Assembly: GCA_002099365.1 (NCBI GenBank) | Contig: MSED01000006.1 | Coordinates: forward strand, 2,418,001 to 2,482,000 | DNA from: Phialophora verrucosa | Lineage: Eukaryota > Ascomycota > Eurotiomycetes > Chaetothyriales > Herpotrichiellaceae | Direction: 5' to 3' | Length of the DNA stretch: 64,000 bases | In this document: piece after piece, positions 23,514 through 35,242 of the stretch | Layout of the letters: each line of letters starts with the position of its first letter | Numbering within the stretch: the stretch's first letter is position 1 | Position numbers and translations under genes: made by a program | Notes under the pieces: model-generated | What the model saw: the letters and a program-made list of their open reading frames with translations, nothing else | Databases searched by the model: none | What the model was told of the DNA's origin: nothing

Positions 23514-26500
23514 GTGCCGTTTCCTGCGGAGACAGGAGTAGCCTAAGTTGAAGATGACTATAGTTGCAAGAGTTGCCGCCAAAAGCAGGCATGGGCTGGG
23601 AAATGCGACGATAGCGAGGAATGGTCTCGAGGCCCGCCGAGCTGCTTTGCTCAAATGCTGATAGTCTGCAATGGTCGAGCAAACCCAGGAGTATGGATCT
23701 GAAAATAACGCAGACATGGGGTGAATCGCGGTTCTTATGTCCGTGGTCTTTTCCCAAACCTACCGCGACTCCAGCGAGTTGGTTCCGTTCTCTCGTGGCC
23801 CGGGGGATGGCGATTCCAGGGAGCTGGAGATCAGCTCGCGCGCACGAAGGTGGAAGCCTCGAGGGATTTTCTAGGCAAGTGGTGAAGGTCCACAAGATTT
23901 CATTGGCCGATATGCCTCCTCCATCCTCTTAGGGGAAGTCAATCCATTCGATACCGACTCGAATACTCGCTTCCGTTCCTGTCCTCAGCCACGATGGAGT
24001 GTAACAACGGATCCTATCCGTGGCCAGAGGGCAATCCTCGTTCTAAAACGACATCCCATCCCGCAAAGTCCGTTGATAAGCGGCAGACTTGTAGAGGGAA
24101 GGAGTTCGGCGATGTAGGGTGGAATTATCGGGTAATGGCATAAGTTTGGAATCATGCTCACCTCGAAAGGCGCAGAAACTGGAGGTGGCTCCAAGACAGA
24201 GGCTCTGGGAGCCGCTGATCGTGACACCTGCGTAAGAGACCGGTTGGAGCAAGGTATTTGGATAATCCCAATGAGATCAGCCCGTCTCATGAGGAGGTAA
24301 TGGTACCGACAATCTTCGTTTCTCGAGCGCTGGTTCTGAGATAGACTGTGAGCGGTAGCGATCACAGGAGCTCGAAGGAAGTTCCGGAGAGTATTCGAGA
24401 TTTTAAATCGGTTCTCAACTCCCTTAACACTTAGCTGCCAAAGTTGATGAAACAGTTGTATCGCACGACAACCACAGTGACTTGGCATTGTACACCTGAT
24501 TCAAGTCAAGAAGCCTTGATTTCTTGTGGAGCAATGACCTGTTCGATAAAGCTCGCATTTCACAGGCCAGTCTCTCATTTCTGTATCGACAATCAAGTAG
24601 TCACGGGAAAAGTCAGATTGGTGGAAGGCCGGGGTAGGGGCCGAGAAACTGATAGGCGGTGAACCTGTCACTTAATCAGGCAGGTACCTCCGTTGACTGA
24701 TGGACATAAACATGCCCAACCGTTCGTGTGTCTCGCCTGTTGTACTTACGACTTTGCACGACCATGCCGACACTGGTAGGACTCCCGCCTCCAGATCTCG
24801 ATGACCATGTTTGATGTCTGTGACACCGGCAGATCTGTGCCCTACTTACTAGGAAACCTTCTAGAAGAGAAGGGCAGATCCCAGCCTGTGGACGACGGTA
24901 ATTGTCATGCATGTTGACAGCCGCATCCAGGATGCAGCGCGGAGCGGGTGCTTGCAGCAACAGGCGAGGTTGGATTCGTTCCCGATGTTGTTCCATCTGC
25001 TCCCACGGTAGAAGCAAGTCGGATTTCGTCTTCAGAGGGTTTGCATATAAAGACGTCAATCCGCGCTGCCAACATTTCTTGGGACTGGCACAGGGTATAG
25101 CGCCGTCGACATCGACCTGCAGTTTCGAGCCAATAGGTCGCGTCCAGACAGAGTGGCTTTTGCCCACGCGGCAGCCTCTTCTGCAGGGCGAGAAGTGTTG
25201 ACCAATGACCAGTTTGGTGCTCTTGGGACGTTGACTTTTTTCAATAAAGTCCGGCTGACTTACCTAACAATTGGTCATCGACCGGATGAGGCTGGAAGAG
25301 GCTGGCACAATGACAGGGAGGCATACAGCTAGGCATTAAGACTGTGGCCTAGGATAGGCGGACCAAGGCCCAGGGAGCTGAGATGAGGATAAAACAAGGG
25401 TAAGCATGACTCTCCCCGCAAGGAACGATAGGCTCTCGGTTGGTTGCAGTAGACCGTCGATGATGACTGAGTGGCCTATGGAACACAGAGAGTAGGGCTG
25501 CAATGATTGTATGGAAATTGCATGTACGTAGATGGCCAACACGGTGGTGTTGGTGTTGGTGTTATTGTTGTTGTTGTCGTCGAAGACACGCTAAGTAGAC
25601 GCTGTTGACGAAGCCTTCGAGGCACACGTGAAGCCCGCGAGCACTGGCTCAGAGCGAGATAAAGAGCAAGCTGCCGCCTCTAACCAAAAAGATCCAGGCA
25701 CAGATTTTCGGTGGGCTCCCTCTTGACGCCAGCGGGCTCTATCCAGTGGGTGGAGTCCCCGTAAATATCAGGGGTAAGGGCGAAGAGGAAAAGAAGCTTT
25801 CAGCGCTGGATTTTGAGTGGCTTGCAGGCGCACTAATGGGTTTTGGCGCGTGTCACCACCAGCAGTTTGTGCCTTGTGCCTCTGCGCCGTCTCTTCGCCG
25901 CCTCCCCTTGGAATGGGATTCGATGGGTCCCCCAAGTGGTGACTCTGGAAAGTCTGTTTTGCCCAAGCGAACTCACACGCTCGGTCAAATCGGGATCAGG
26001 GTCGCCGTCAGGGATGAATCCAACACAGCGGTCGATTTGAGGACTACGGACGTCGCTTCTTTTTGTACACGCCCTCGATTGAGTCTTGCACGAGCTTGCT
26101 CAGACACCGAAGACATCGCTCCGGTTTCATACCTGCTGCTGATCCCGCTACCTTGCTCCATCTCACACCCTGCCACCTGCTCGCCCTGCAGTCGATCAAC
26201 CTGTCTCCGTATCCCTCACCTCGTCATTGGCAACCCGCCCAATTGTCTGCATCTGTCAACTTCATCATCCTCTCGATCAATGCTCGCGCCTAGCACTCTA
26301 CTCGAACCTCGAACACCCTGAGCCCCTTGACAACAGCTCGCCGATTCGGACTCTCGGCCCTTTTGTCGTTCTGACTGCTATAATATATCTTCGAGACACT
26401 AGATCCTTCACGGATCCTCCATCACACCGCCCCCTCCTCGCTTGACTGCGCAGCGTGCCTCATCTGTCGCAACTCACCTCCTTCCCCGTGGTCAATCAGT

Positions 26501-27094
26501 CGTGTGCAAAACGGCAGAGGCTTTGTCGATGGGAGCAGTCTGGGCAAGGGAATAAAATTTGGTGACTCGGGTGATACCCATTTCATGGCTGTATGATCAC
26601 CGCCATGTTCTGGTCCAAAGCGGAATCCAGGATCTCCGGCTTTTTGAAACATACTCGCCGTCCGCGCTTTACACACATGTCGGGCTGATGAAGTCGTCGA
26701 GCCTCTGCTTGGAATCATCTTGCACCTTGACTTGCAAGCGGTTTGTGGCTCTCGAGGACGGGAACTACGCGAACGTACACACGGCGGCACACGAACTCCT
26801 CCGAGGCGCTTGCATTCCAAACCAGGCCAAGTTTGCATGTTGACCGATATCCTCCCTGATTCGCCCGTCGCCCTCTCAACTGCAGACAAAGACATTTCCA
26901 GCTGCAGGTACAGTATTCGGGAAAAGCATTGGCGGCACAGCTGCTGCATCTGCAGTGTGGCCTGCCTGGCCCCTAACGGCTGCGCCTCGACGCTGGTCCT
27001 TGCTTGTCGCCCCTCCTCCCATTCATGTGCCAGCATCATCCTGGCGCCTGATCGATTGTGATTGTCTCCGCCACCCAGACAGCCTCCCAAAGCC
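23514..27094. other. 3.6-kb stretch without a convincing gene
   Basis: Several reading frames of 70-190 codons occur on both strands (for example 23985-24488 minus, 24676-25167 minus, 25746-26321 plus) but none shows domains, conserved motifs or credible intron links. A GTT/GGT-rich simple repeat lies at about 25543-25580. The last kilobase is presumably the promoter and 5' UTR of the MIT-domain gene. Confidence 0.5.
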
Positions 27095-30000
27095 ATGGAG
27101 ACGTCTGCAGGCCGAAGAGCTTCACGGTCTAACTCAACGTCGTCTCCAGTACCGGCCGTCAGAAAACAGCTGGCTGCTCCTGTCTCGAGATCTACCGATC
27201 CTCGCAATGTTTACCTGCGAGCGAGACCGAGAAGTCCAGAGACCTCGATGCTGCCCACCAGCCGTTTTCGATATGATAGAAGTCGGTCGAGAAGTCGGCC
27301 CGAAAATACTCTGAGCCCCAACCTGAACATCAATCGCTGGTCCCACTCGACATCGTCGAGCGTATCTGGCATCGAATCCGACACCATTCGAGCCCGTGCG
27401 AACATCTCTTCCCGACGCATGAGCGTAGGCCCTTCGTTGGTGTCGGCGGCCACGCCTGCAAAGACCTCCATGCACACCAGAAGGTCCTCGAGTCAAAGTC
27501 CACAAGTGAGGCAAGGCTCGAATTCAGCATTCTTGCAAGTGGAGCGAGCCCATGCTCCGCCAGACACCGGTTCCACTGGCATCTCTCCTCTTCACACCCC
27601 AACGTCAATGTTCAACCCGACTGCCGGTGAATATTTTGGCGAGACGTGGCAAAGCCGCAAAACAGGGAAGAGCGGTGATGCCGTTGCGGTGTCTGTACAC
27701 TACATGAAAGCAGGGACGCAGTCCGCCGCGAGATCGGCGGAAAATATTACGACGCAGTACATGACACAGATCTCGCGACCAAGCACGCGAGAGAGACGAC
27801 CGGACACTGCCGTCCGAGATGCGTCGTTGGAAGCTCCCTCTGCGGCCGTTGGGCCTACACGCGGAAGAAGCCATCGGAGTCCGACTCAGAAGACCATGCT
27901 CTCGAAAGCGTTGGCGGTTGCGAATAACGCAGTGTTGCTCGACAATGCTCAGAATATCGAGGGCGCCATCGAAGCATACGCTGAAGCGTGCGATCTATTG
28001 CAACAAGTCCTGATACGGAGTTCCATTTCGGATGACCGCAAAAGGCTCTCCGATATCAGAAATGCGTATTCGAAGAGGATTGCTGATCTTCACGATCTCG
28101 ATGATTCCTTCTCAGAGCTGATGGAGAAAGCTTTGCCTGAAGATCCGCCGTTCGACGAAACCAATCATTCCTTCTTCTCCTCTCATGCGATGGATCTAGA
28201 TACCGCTGAAGTGCTGGAATCCGTCCAGATACCTCCTCGGCAGGAATCCTTGTTACCGGAGATATACGGCGGGGACTCATTCATGAGTGATACCAGTCGG
28301 AAAAGGCCTCACATACCCAGTTTGGCTGCTCCCATGGATTCGCAGTACATGCCGCCACCTCTTTCGCCCCGTAAGCCGGCCTCGCCAACCTCGGATCGAG
28401 ATACCGACACACCCCTTGCTACCACCAGAGCCGCTTCTTCCACCAAGGTGGTCTCCCATTCCCGGGAAGGTAGTACGGAGTCTATTTCATGGCTCGATAC
28501 GCTCGAGGATGGCGACTCGTCAACGTCGCGGTCCTCGCGGTTGTCGTCGGTTGATCACGGCACCCAGGACAGTCACAATCTTGTTGATGAATTTGAAGCT
28601 GAGTTTGATGCAGCTCTCAATGCCGCTGTCGATGCTGCCTATGATGATGATCTGACCGAAGAGCCTACGCCTAGACCTGACAAAAATTGGCAGGAGCTCC
28701 ATGAGGACTTCAGCAGCCCTATACCTCCTTTGGAATCTGCCTTCAAAGGTCATTCCACTCAGTCATCCGAGTCCGAGTTGACCAGAGAGTATGACGAGGG
28801 AGATTCATCAGATGAAGAGGAAAGGCTGCTTGAGGAAATGACGAGAGGATTTGTCTTCGACGACTTCTCGTTCGACAATAAATCAAAGTCGGCTTTACCC
28901 CGACAGTCAGACTCGAGTACATTTTCTGGCAGGACATGGACAAGCTCGCTTCCATCGACAACGGCGACGAACAATACCGCGCTGAGTACACTGGCCGAGT
29001 CAAATGAAGCTCCAACAGAGATATCTCCTCGACCGATCCCTCCAGCGAAAGACACTCCTCCCCTATCATCACCATCTAAGGCGGTATCCCCTCCAGCCCT
29101 TCCCGCGGTGCCACCGATGAAGGAGACTAGCCGACCAGTCAGTATGGAGAAGTATGGTGGCCTCAATATTCGGGAGCGAAGGTTTTCTGGCCGCGGCGGA
29201 GAACAACTTAAGATCGAGACATTCGCCCGACGCAACTCTTCCACCTTGCCGAAGCCGGTCGTGGCACCCCCTTCTGTGCCAGAACTGGACATTCCTGCTG
29301 ACCCGACCAAGGCCCCTCACACTGCACCACTCGAGCCTACGTTGCCGACTATTGCGCCGATCACACCCATGACGTCGATGCCTTCTAACGACTCCGTTCA
29401 GAGTGAGTCGCCCGCCACTCCAGCCCTGACACAAGGAGGTTCTCAAGGCAGTATCGACGATTCTGTGGCCCTGCCGCCGTCACCGGCGAAACTAGGCAAG
29501 ATGCTACCTCCACCTACAGTAGTCAAAAAGAATCTATCTTCGTCGAGTCTGAGAGTGAGGAATCTATCAGTGGCGACCACTGATACTAACGGCGAGTCTC
29601 CGCTCACGCCTCTCAGCGCAAGTTTCGGTACAGAGGCCAAAAAGATCGCGCCCCCGTTGCCGTCAGCCGCCTTGCCTACCCCTTCGATGGCCGCCTTTGG
29701 GCCTCAACTTTTTCATACTGGTGGAATGTACTTGTTCGATGACCTCGTCGGAGTTTCCAGCTCACCCACAACACCGCGAAGTCCAGATGGCCCCAGATCA
29801 TCTGCTCCACAACCTCTCGAGCCTTGTCCGGAATCTTTCCTGCTTCGTCCTTTCTGGTTGATGCGATGTCTATATCAGACGCTTGCTCACCCCAGTGGTG
29901 GCTACGTTACGGCCAAGCTTTTCATTCCTCGTGACATCTGGCGGGTGAGGAACGTCAAGCTCAAAGCCTTGGACGACAAGGTGGCACAGTGTGATCTGTT

Positions 30001-30661
30001 GACGGCGGCTCTGCTAAAACTCGCCAAGGTGGACACATTTGATGCCGATGCAGTTCTTGAAGAATTGCAATTGTTCGAGGCCATTTTGGATCAAGTTCGA
30101 AGTACTCTGCAGAAGAAGATTGGCAGTGACGTGGGCTTCTCAAGTTCTTCAAGCCTGTTTAGATCAGCCGGCGAAGATCTTGAGGCTGGTAAATCCACCA
30201 ACACTGCAGCTAAATCTATTGCGTCCAGCTGGCGCAAACTCCGGTCCAAGTCGAGTGCTCCCGCGATGGGCAATCAAAAGGATGGTTCAACTCCAGGCCC
30301 GACGATGGCCTCCCTGCCAATGACCTCGTCCTCTTCTGTTCCGTCGTCTCGGTCACATCTGAATCGCAAGATTGCCCCGCCACCCACGCCAACGGAATTG
30401 ACGAATATCCACCCAATCCATGCGGCATATATGTCTAGCTTGGCACGTCTCTTTGATGCGGCACAAGTGCTGGATGGTATTGCTCGTCAAGTGGAAGACC
30501 CGGGCTTGAAGTGTAGCAACAAAACTCAAGTTGGGTTGGAGCTAGGTGTCAAGAACGCTGCGGAATTTTTCGCATTCTTCGTGATTCGGTTTGTGATGGC
30601 GGATCTGATGCTGTTGGTTGATAAGTTTGTGAAGAGGGGGAGCGAATGGGTATTGACGTGA
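27095..30661 (+). CDS. large MIT-domain protein
   Basis: A single exon encodes 1188 aa from METSAGRRAS. A microtubule-interacting-and-transport (MIT) domain is visible at about residues 265-345: LSKALAVANNAVLLDN...GAIEAYAEACDLLQQVL...RLSDIRNAYSKRIADLHDL. MIT helices bind ESCRT-III tails or act in vesicle traffic. Most of the rest is Ser/Pro/Thr-rich and probably disordered. A conserved block near 915-1025 (SFLLRPFWLMRCLYQTL...GGYVTAKLFIPRDIWRV) and a helical C-terminus (about 1100-1188) look folded. The architecture matches a fungal MIT protein family without an assigned role; I infer an endosomal or trafficking function only from the domain. The TTG-initiated extension upstream was not used. 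Confidence 0.85.
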   Translation: METSAGRRASRSNSTSSPVPAVRKQLAAPVSRSTDPRNVYLRARPRSPETSMLPTSRFRYDRSRSRSRPENTLSPNLNINRWSHSTSSSVSGIESDTIRARANISSRRMSVGPSLVSAATPAKTSMHTRRSSSQSPQVRQGSNSAFLQVERAHAPPDTGSTGISPLHTPTSMFNPTAGEYFGETWQSRKTGKSGDAVAVSVHYMKAGTQSAARSAENITTQYMTQISRPSTRERRPDTAVRDASLEAPSAAVGPTRGRSHRSPTQKTMLSKALAVANNAVLLDNAQNIEGAIEAYAEACDLLQQVLIRSSISDDRKRLSDIRNAYSKRIADLHDLDDSFSELMEKALPEDPPFDETNHSFFSSHAMDLDTAEVLESVQIPPRQESLLPEIYGGDSFMSDTSRKRPHIPSLAAPMDSQYMPPPLSPRKPASPTSDRDTDTPLATTRAASSTKVVSHSREGSTESISWLDTLEDGDSSTSRSSRLSSVDHGTQDSHNLVDEFEAEFDAALNAAVDAAYDDDLTEEPTPRPDKNWQELHEDFSSPIPPLESAFKGHSTQSSESELTREYDEGDSSDEEERLLEEMTRGFVFDDFSFDNKSKSALPRQSDSSTFSGRTWTSSLPSTTATNNTALSTLAESNEAPTEISPRPIPPAKDTPPLSSPSKAVSPPALPAVPPMKETSRPVSMEKYGGLNIRERRFSGRGGEQLKIETFARRNSSTLPKPVVAPPSVPELDIPADPTKAPHTAPLEPTLPTIAPITPMTSMPSNDSVQSESPATPALTQGGSQGSIDDSVALPPSPAKLGKMLPPPTVVKKNLSSSSLRVRNLSVATTDTNGESPLTPLSASFGTEAKKIAPPLPSAALPTPSMAAFGPQLFHTGGMYLFDDLVGVSSSPTTPRSPDGPRSSAPQPLEPCPESFLLRPFWLMRCLYQTLAHPSGGYVTAKLFIPRDIWRVRNVKLKALDDKVAQCDLLTAALLKLAKVDTFDADAVLEELQLFEAILDQVRSTLQKKIGSDVGFSSSSSLFRSAGEDLEAGKSTNTAAKSIASSWRKLRSKSSAPAMGNQKDGSTPGPTMASLPMTSSSSVPSSRSHLNRKIAPPPTPTELTNIHPIHAAYMSSLARLFDAAQVLDGIARQVEDPGLKCSNKTQVGLELGVKNAAEFFAFFVIRFVMADLMLLVDKFVKRGSEWVLT

Positions 30662-31241
30662 TGCGGCTGGGGATATGACATGTGTGGGACATCATCCACG
30701 ATGATATACACTGTGATGTATGATTTTACGTTGCCTTTCAGCGGCATTAGCGGCGGTTTGGGGTGTTTTTACCTTGTTCCTCGAGACGCTTCTGCATTCA
30801 GTGCAGCTTCCCTGTGCGTCTACCATGCCTGTGTGCATTTTGTGATACCTCTTAGCGAGCTGTAACATTGGGCTTTTTGATGTCCCAAAGTTTAGAGAGA
30901 ATAGGATGGAGGTACAGTAGATATAGTATCATTGTTGGGTCGATGAGGCACACAGCGCGATCTCAATGACAATGTATGGGGCAGCTGTCGATAAGGAAGC
31001 CAATCCAGAAATGCCGTTCAAAAGGAATCGCTTGGATTACTTCGAGTTTTCCTCTTCAACCGGCTCGTGACTCCGTACTCCTTATTAACTTGCAATGTAG
31101 AGGCAGAAAACGAGGGAGGCACATTGAGTCCCCCATTGTCGCTGGTGAATTACAACAGACTCTCACTCCCGATGGCTTCTCCCCACTTCTCACTACATTT
31201 CCGCCACGAGAATTTCATCTACGTGTCTGTTTGATCTCAAT
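30662..31241. other. intergenic
   Basis: This is the 3' flank of the MIT gene. No gene or repeat is supported. Confidence 0.5.
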
Positions 31242-31988
31242 TTAACGTCTTCCTTGAAGCCTCCTTTCCATCACAATCAACCCGTCAGACGCATGAGACC
31301 GCTTCCGATCACCGACGGAGCGCGGATTGCAGGCACAGTGTTCGAAGGATGGAATCTCGATAATTTGCTCGACTCCACGGCCGGGGCAGACATGCTCCTT
31401 GTCTCTCGCAGCCATTTCGTTCATGATCTGTAGTCTATGTTCAATCTCTGCCTGTTCCTGTCTCGCAATGAGAAATCTGTCGGCGACGTCTCGTAGTTTG
31501 AGTGCAAGATCGGTCAAATAGATAAGCGCAAGGTAACATCGTGATGCTAGCGGGAACATGGATGACAGTTCGATCAAGGTTGCGCTCGTGATACCTACCG
31601 GTCGGTAAGAACGACGGCCTGCCATTTCAGCGTATATCCTAGCTGTCCTTATGGCAGATTGGTTGTATACGTTAGTGACGGGGAGCGAGAGCTAAAGATA
31701 TATACCGTCCGGTAGCAGAACGACCAGGTTTGCAGTCCTCACAGCACACCTCAGCCGGCTTCCCGTTTGGAACAACGTCGTGCCAAGCCGACTTCCTCTT
31801 TGAGAAAACCACCAAGCCTGACTGTGTTATAGACCTTCACTACGAGGACTGCCATTCTTGGTACTGGGCGTTCGGGCTGGCCAGAGAGCGAATGCCCGAG
31901 TTCGTACTGCAGCGAAATGTTGGCCCCTTTCATTGAGAGCGACCTCGGGCTCGCCCTTTCCAATCTCACGAGCTATCGGACGAGACAT
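31242..31988 (-). CDS. hypothetical multi-exon gene, low support
   Basis: A 5' frame from MSRPIAREIGKGE (ATG at 31988) and a 3' frame ending LIVMERRLQGRR (stop at 31242) may belong to one gene. Between them a segment reads SKRKSAWHDVVPNGKPAEVCCEDC, followed by a plausible intron with a TCACTAACG branch site and AAG acceptor that preserves phase into TARIYAEMAGRRSYRP. I could not connect the first exon in frame, so the model is incomplete. No family is recognised. It would be head to head with the monooxygenase, 265 bp apart. Confidence 0.3.
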
Positions 31989-32110
31989 CGTGTAACGTGC
32001 AACATCATTCTGCGTGGCAATCTCAGCTGGCCCTGGGCTTTTGCCAGTGGCAGATCCCTATAATCCCAGCCTTGCCTCAGGAAGCAGCCGTCATCCTAGT
32101 CATCTGCAAC

Positions 32111-32118
32111 TATATAAC
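32111..32118 (+). promoter_or_regulatory. possible TATA element
   Basis: TATATAAC lies about 136 bp before the ATG of the FAD monooxygenase at 32254. Confidence 0.35.
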
Positions 32119-32253
32119 TTCACCTCCTATGGCCTCCTACAGCCTCCATCCCTCTCTATCTTTTCAGCCGACAGCTTACAGGAGTCTTTTTCTGGTTCTG
32201 GGACAACCCACAAGACTGGCAAAGCGTCAAATATCAGCCCGAGACGATCGACT

Positions 32254-34130
32254 ATGTCAACTACAAGCTCTCTAGCGCCCGACATTGTGACCGATGTCCT
32301 AGTCGTCGGCACGGGCCCATGCGGTGGTTCCCTCGCGGCGTTTTTGGCCCATTACAAAATCAACGCAACGCTTATCGACAAAGCGACTTCTACGACAGCA
32401 GATGCGCGGGCTCACGTTACCAATATGGCTACGGTAGAATGCTTCCGCGATATCGGTCTGGAGGAGGAGATCCTGAGACTTGGTACAGCCTACGACAACA
32501 TGCCATTTCGGCGCTATTGCCATACCGTCCATGGCCTCGAATATTTCCGGGGCAAAATTCTCAATCAAGTGTCAGAGTGGAAGCAAGAATTTGAGACTGC
32601 CAGCCCGTGTCGGCATATCGATCTCCCGCAGAGCGATGCAGAGGCTATTTTCACAAAGTGGGCAACACAAACAGGATATGTCAAGGTCCGGTACAACACC
32701 GAGTACGTGTCATTCGTAGACCACGGAACACATGTGCTAGCGACTTGTCACGACATCCAGACCAACAAACCAGTTCTGATTCAGGCTCGCTTCCTGTGCG
32801 GAGCCGACGGCGGCAGATCGAAGCTCATTTCCCAGATAGGGGCAACGTTAACAGGGCCAAGAGAGGATTTGGAGACATGTTACAGCGTGGACTTCTCAGC
32901 AGACTTGACATCTGTAGCGGCCAAGTGTCCTGCATTCTTCCATTTCGTTTTCCGACCAGCTGAAGAGTTCGACCGGCATTGCATGGTCGCAGTTATCCGC
33001 ACAATTCGACCGTGGCATCGATTCCAACTCATTACGATCCCAGTGCCGGGCACTCCAGTCCTCAAAGATCTGAATTCTGTCGACTGGAAGGCGCTGATCG
33101 TGGATCTGGTTGGAGATCCGAATCTCCCTGTTGAAGTTATCAAGAGGAGTAAATGGCGCGTGAACGATGTCGTGGCTGACTGTTACTCCAAAGGCAACGT
33201 GTGAGTGGCTTATTCCAGAAATTCCCTCTGAATCTTCTCGCCCATGTATCTGACACAAGCCGCAGTTTCTGTCTGGGTGACGCGGTCCATCGGCATCCGC
33301 CTACAAACGGCCTAGGCAGCAACACAAGTATCCAGGATTCACACAATCTAGCATGGAAGCTTGCTTATGTGCTCAAGGGTATTGCCACCCCAAAGCTTCT
33401 AGACAGCTACCACTTCGAGCGGCAACCCGTCGGGAAGCAGGTGGTCACCCGCGCAAATGATTCCTGGCGGATCGACATGAGGTTTTATGCGGCGATGGGA
33501 ATGACCGAGCTGGATGTCCAGAAAAGAAGAGACCTGATCAAACGCCTTGGCGAAGACAGCGCAGGCGGTCGCGAACTACGTACTGAACTCCAACAGGCCA
33601 GCGCTCTCACAGAGCACCAATTTGCGGCCTTGGGTGCCGAGATGAATCATTTCTATCGCAGCGACGCCATCTACAGCCAAGACGAGGGTCCGGATACCCA
33701 GGAGCCGGTTTATGCTGATAAAGACATGCGTTATGAAAGGGCAACGATCCCTGGAATGCGTTTGCCTCACGCATGGCTCGCCAGTGCTGGGCTGGACACT
33801 GTTGTTTCCACCCATGATCTCGCAGGGAAGGGCCGATTCACCGTCTTCACCGGGATTGGCGGCAAGGAGACATGGGAGAAGGCAGCTACTGCAGCAATGC
33901 AACGTATTCCACATATGGCAATTACTGTGGTCAGTATCGGATGGGGTCAAGAATACCTGGATACTGGTAACACTTGGGCGAAGGTCCGAGGTGTTGATGA
34001 GGCCGGTGCTGTGCTGGTTCGGCCGGATAGGTTCGTGTGTTGGAGGAGCAAGGGACCGATGAATCTTGAAGAGGCAGTCCGCAAGCTGAGCATGGTTTTG
34101 CGAAGAATTCTGGGCTGGAGCCGAGACTGA
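32254..34130 (+). CDS. FAD-dependent aromatic monooxygenase (TfdB / phenol hydroxylase type)
   Basis: Class A flavoprotein that hydroxylates phenols using NAD(P)H and O2. Exons are 32254..33200 and 33266..34130 with a 65-bp intron (phase 2), 603 aa. The Rossmann motif VLVVGTGPCGGSLAAFLAHY is near residue 16, the DG motif is CGADGGRSKL, and the second FAD motif follows the intron: CLGDAVHRHPPTNGLGSNTSIQD, near residue 317. The thioredoxin-like C-terminal domain (AGKGRFTVFTGIGG...VLVRPDRFVCWRS) is present. The GD block and its NTSIQDSHNLAWKLA extension are closest to 2,4-dichlorophenol 6-monooxygenase-like enzymes. The start was set at MSTTSSLAPD, as the upstream extension has no ATG in frame. 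The substrate is unknown. Other oxidative genes follow on both strands. Confidence 0.88.
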
Positions 34131-34579
34131 ATCGGGCACGCATTGCAAAGAGGGAAAGTCATGCATGGATCCAGGCAATACCAACTCGAGGGAAATATGG
34201 CGGGAATATCAAAAGTTGTTCGATGGTCTCCCGCGCGCGCCAGAGAACTTCTCTGAGATAGATTGTTTCCGTGGTCTCAGTTGCAAATGATTTTGCCTCC
34301 CTCGCTGACCGGGGTATCAGCATAGTAGACAACGAACAAGTTAAACCAACACGTGCTGCGGCGGCACACCTCATCCCGAAGAATCAATGCCGATGCTTAT
34401 ATGAATGGTATCTATGTGGCTTCAGAGCACTCGGGGACATTTCACTTCGAAAGACAAACAACGCCATGCCACTGCTGGTATTGTTTAATCATGGAGGTTG
34501 CACTGTCCGCCAGGTGCGGATCCAGACCATGTGTCTCCACAGCTGTTCTCGATGGTAGCCTGCCTCTTGATCCATTTCT
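34131..34579. other. intergenic between converging genes
   Basis: 449 bp between the stop codons of the monooxygenase and the Ada-like gene. Nothing else is visible. Confidence 0.5.
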
Positions 34580-35242
34580 CTACCCAGACAAATCGCTATA
34601 GAGCTCAGGGAACAAATCTCTCAGGACATCGTCCACCTCGACATTTTCTGAACCTTCCCAGTCGTAACTCATGTGCTCTAGGCCTTGGGCGTCCGACGAC
34701 GGCCTGGTGGGTGGATAGGCCTCCCCACGGCTTGTGTCCGTCTCTGCCGTGGTGTCGGTTCCTGCCTGTGGAGCGGCCGACTCTTGACTTCCGTCGGCTT
34801 CGGTCTCAATGGCGTTTATAATGGCAGTCGCCATCTCATGCGGAGATAGGCCTTGGATGCGACGGAAGACCCTTAACAAATGCCATTTGCTCAACCCGAC
34901 TTGTTCGGACAGATTCCCTAGGCTGATCTTCTGACCCCTTGAAGCGTGGTCCTCAACCAGATAAACGGCGTGTCGAATCTTGCCGAACAGGGGATCCTCT
35001 TGCTGGGACGCAAGCAATTCTGGTTTGCACCGTTTACATGCCCGGTAGCCTGCTTCTCCTGCGAGTGGGCCACTATCGAAAAAGACGACATTTGCTTGCC
35101 GGGCCAACCGAGCTTTACAGTCAGGGCGGCAGTATATGCCTGTCGTTTTGACGGCGTAGACGAAAGCGCCTGCGGCGTCGGGGTTGCGGGAGACAATCGC
35201 AGACCATCGCTCCTGGGAAGTCGAGAAGGCGCGCGTTGTCAT
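34580..35242 (-). CDS. Ada-type DNA methylphosphotriester repair / HTH protein
   Basis: This resembles the N-terminal part of bacterial Ada: a zinc-binding methyl-acceptor domain followed by an AraC-type helix-turn-helix. From MTTRAFSTSQERW the protein has 220 aa. The four zinc Cys are in YCRPDCKAR and CKRCKPE. VFFDSGPLAGEAGYRACKRC matches Ada. The HTH follows (SLGNLSEQVGLSKWHLLRVFRRIQGLSPHEMA), then a Ser/Glu-rich acidic tail. No alkylguanine transferase domain is attached. In Aspergillus nidulans AdaA-like proteins have this layout and act in alkylation repair. A longer in-frame start at 35416 (MTDTISS) would add 58 residues and cannot be excluded. Confidence 0.85.
   Translation of the reverse strand: MTTRAFSTSQERWSAIVSRNPDAAGAFVYAVKTTGIYCRPDCKARLARQANVVFFDSGPLAGEAGYRACKRCKPELLASQQEDPLFGKIRHAVYLVEDHASRGQKISLGNLSEQVGLSKWHLLRVFRRIQGLSPHEMATAIINAIETEADGSQESAAPQAGTDTTAETDTSRGEAYPPTRPSSDAQGLEHMSYDWEGSENVEVDDVLRDLFPELYSDLSG

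Noticed and set aside
24676..25167. Minus-strand frame of 163 codons
   Set aside because: No recognisable motif, signal, membrane segment or splice partner; surrounding DNA looks non-coding.
25543..25580. CRISPR-like or tandem array
   Set aside because: It is a simple GTT/GGT microsatellite; there are no spacers, and the organism is a fungus.
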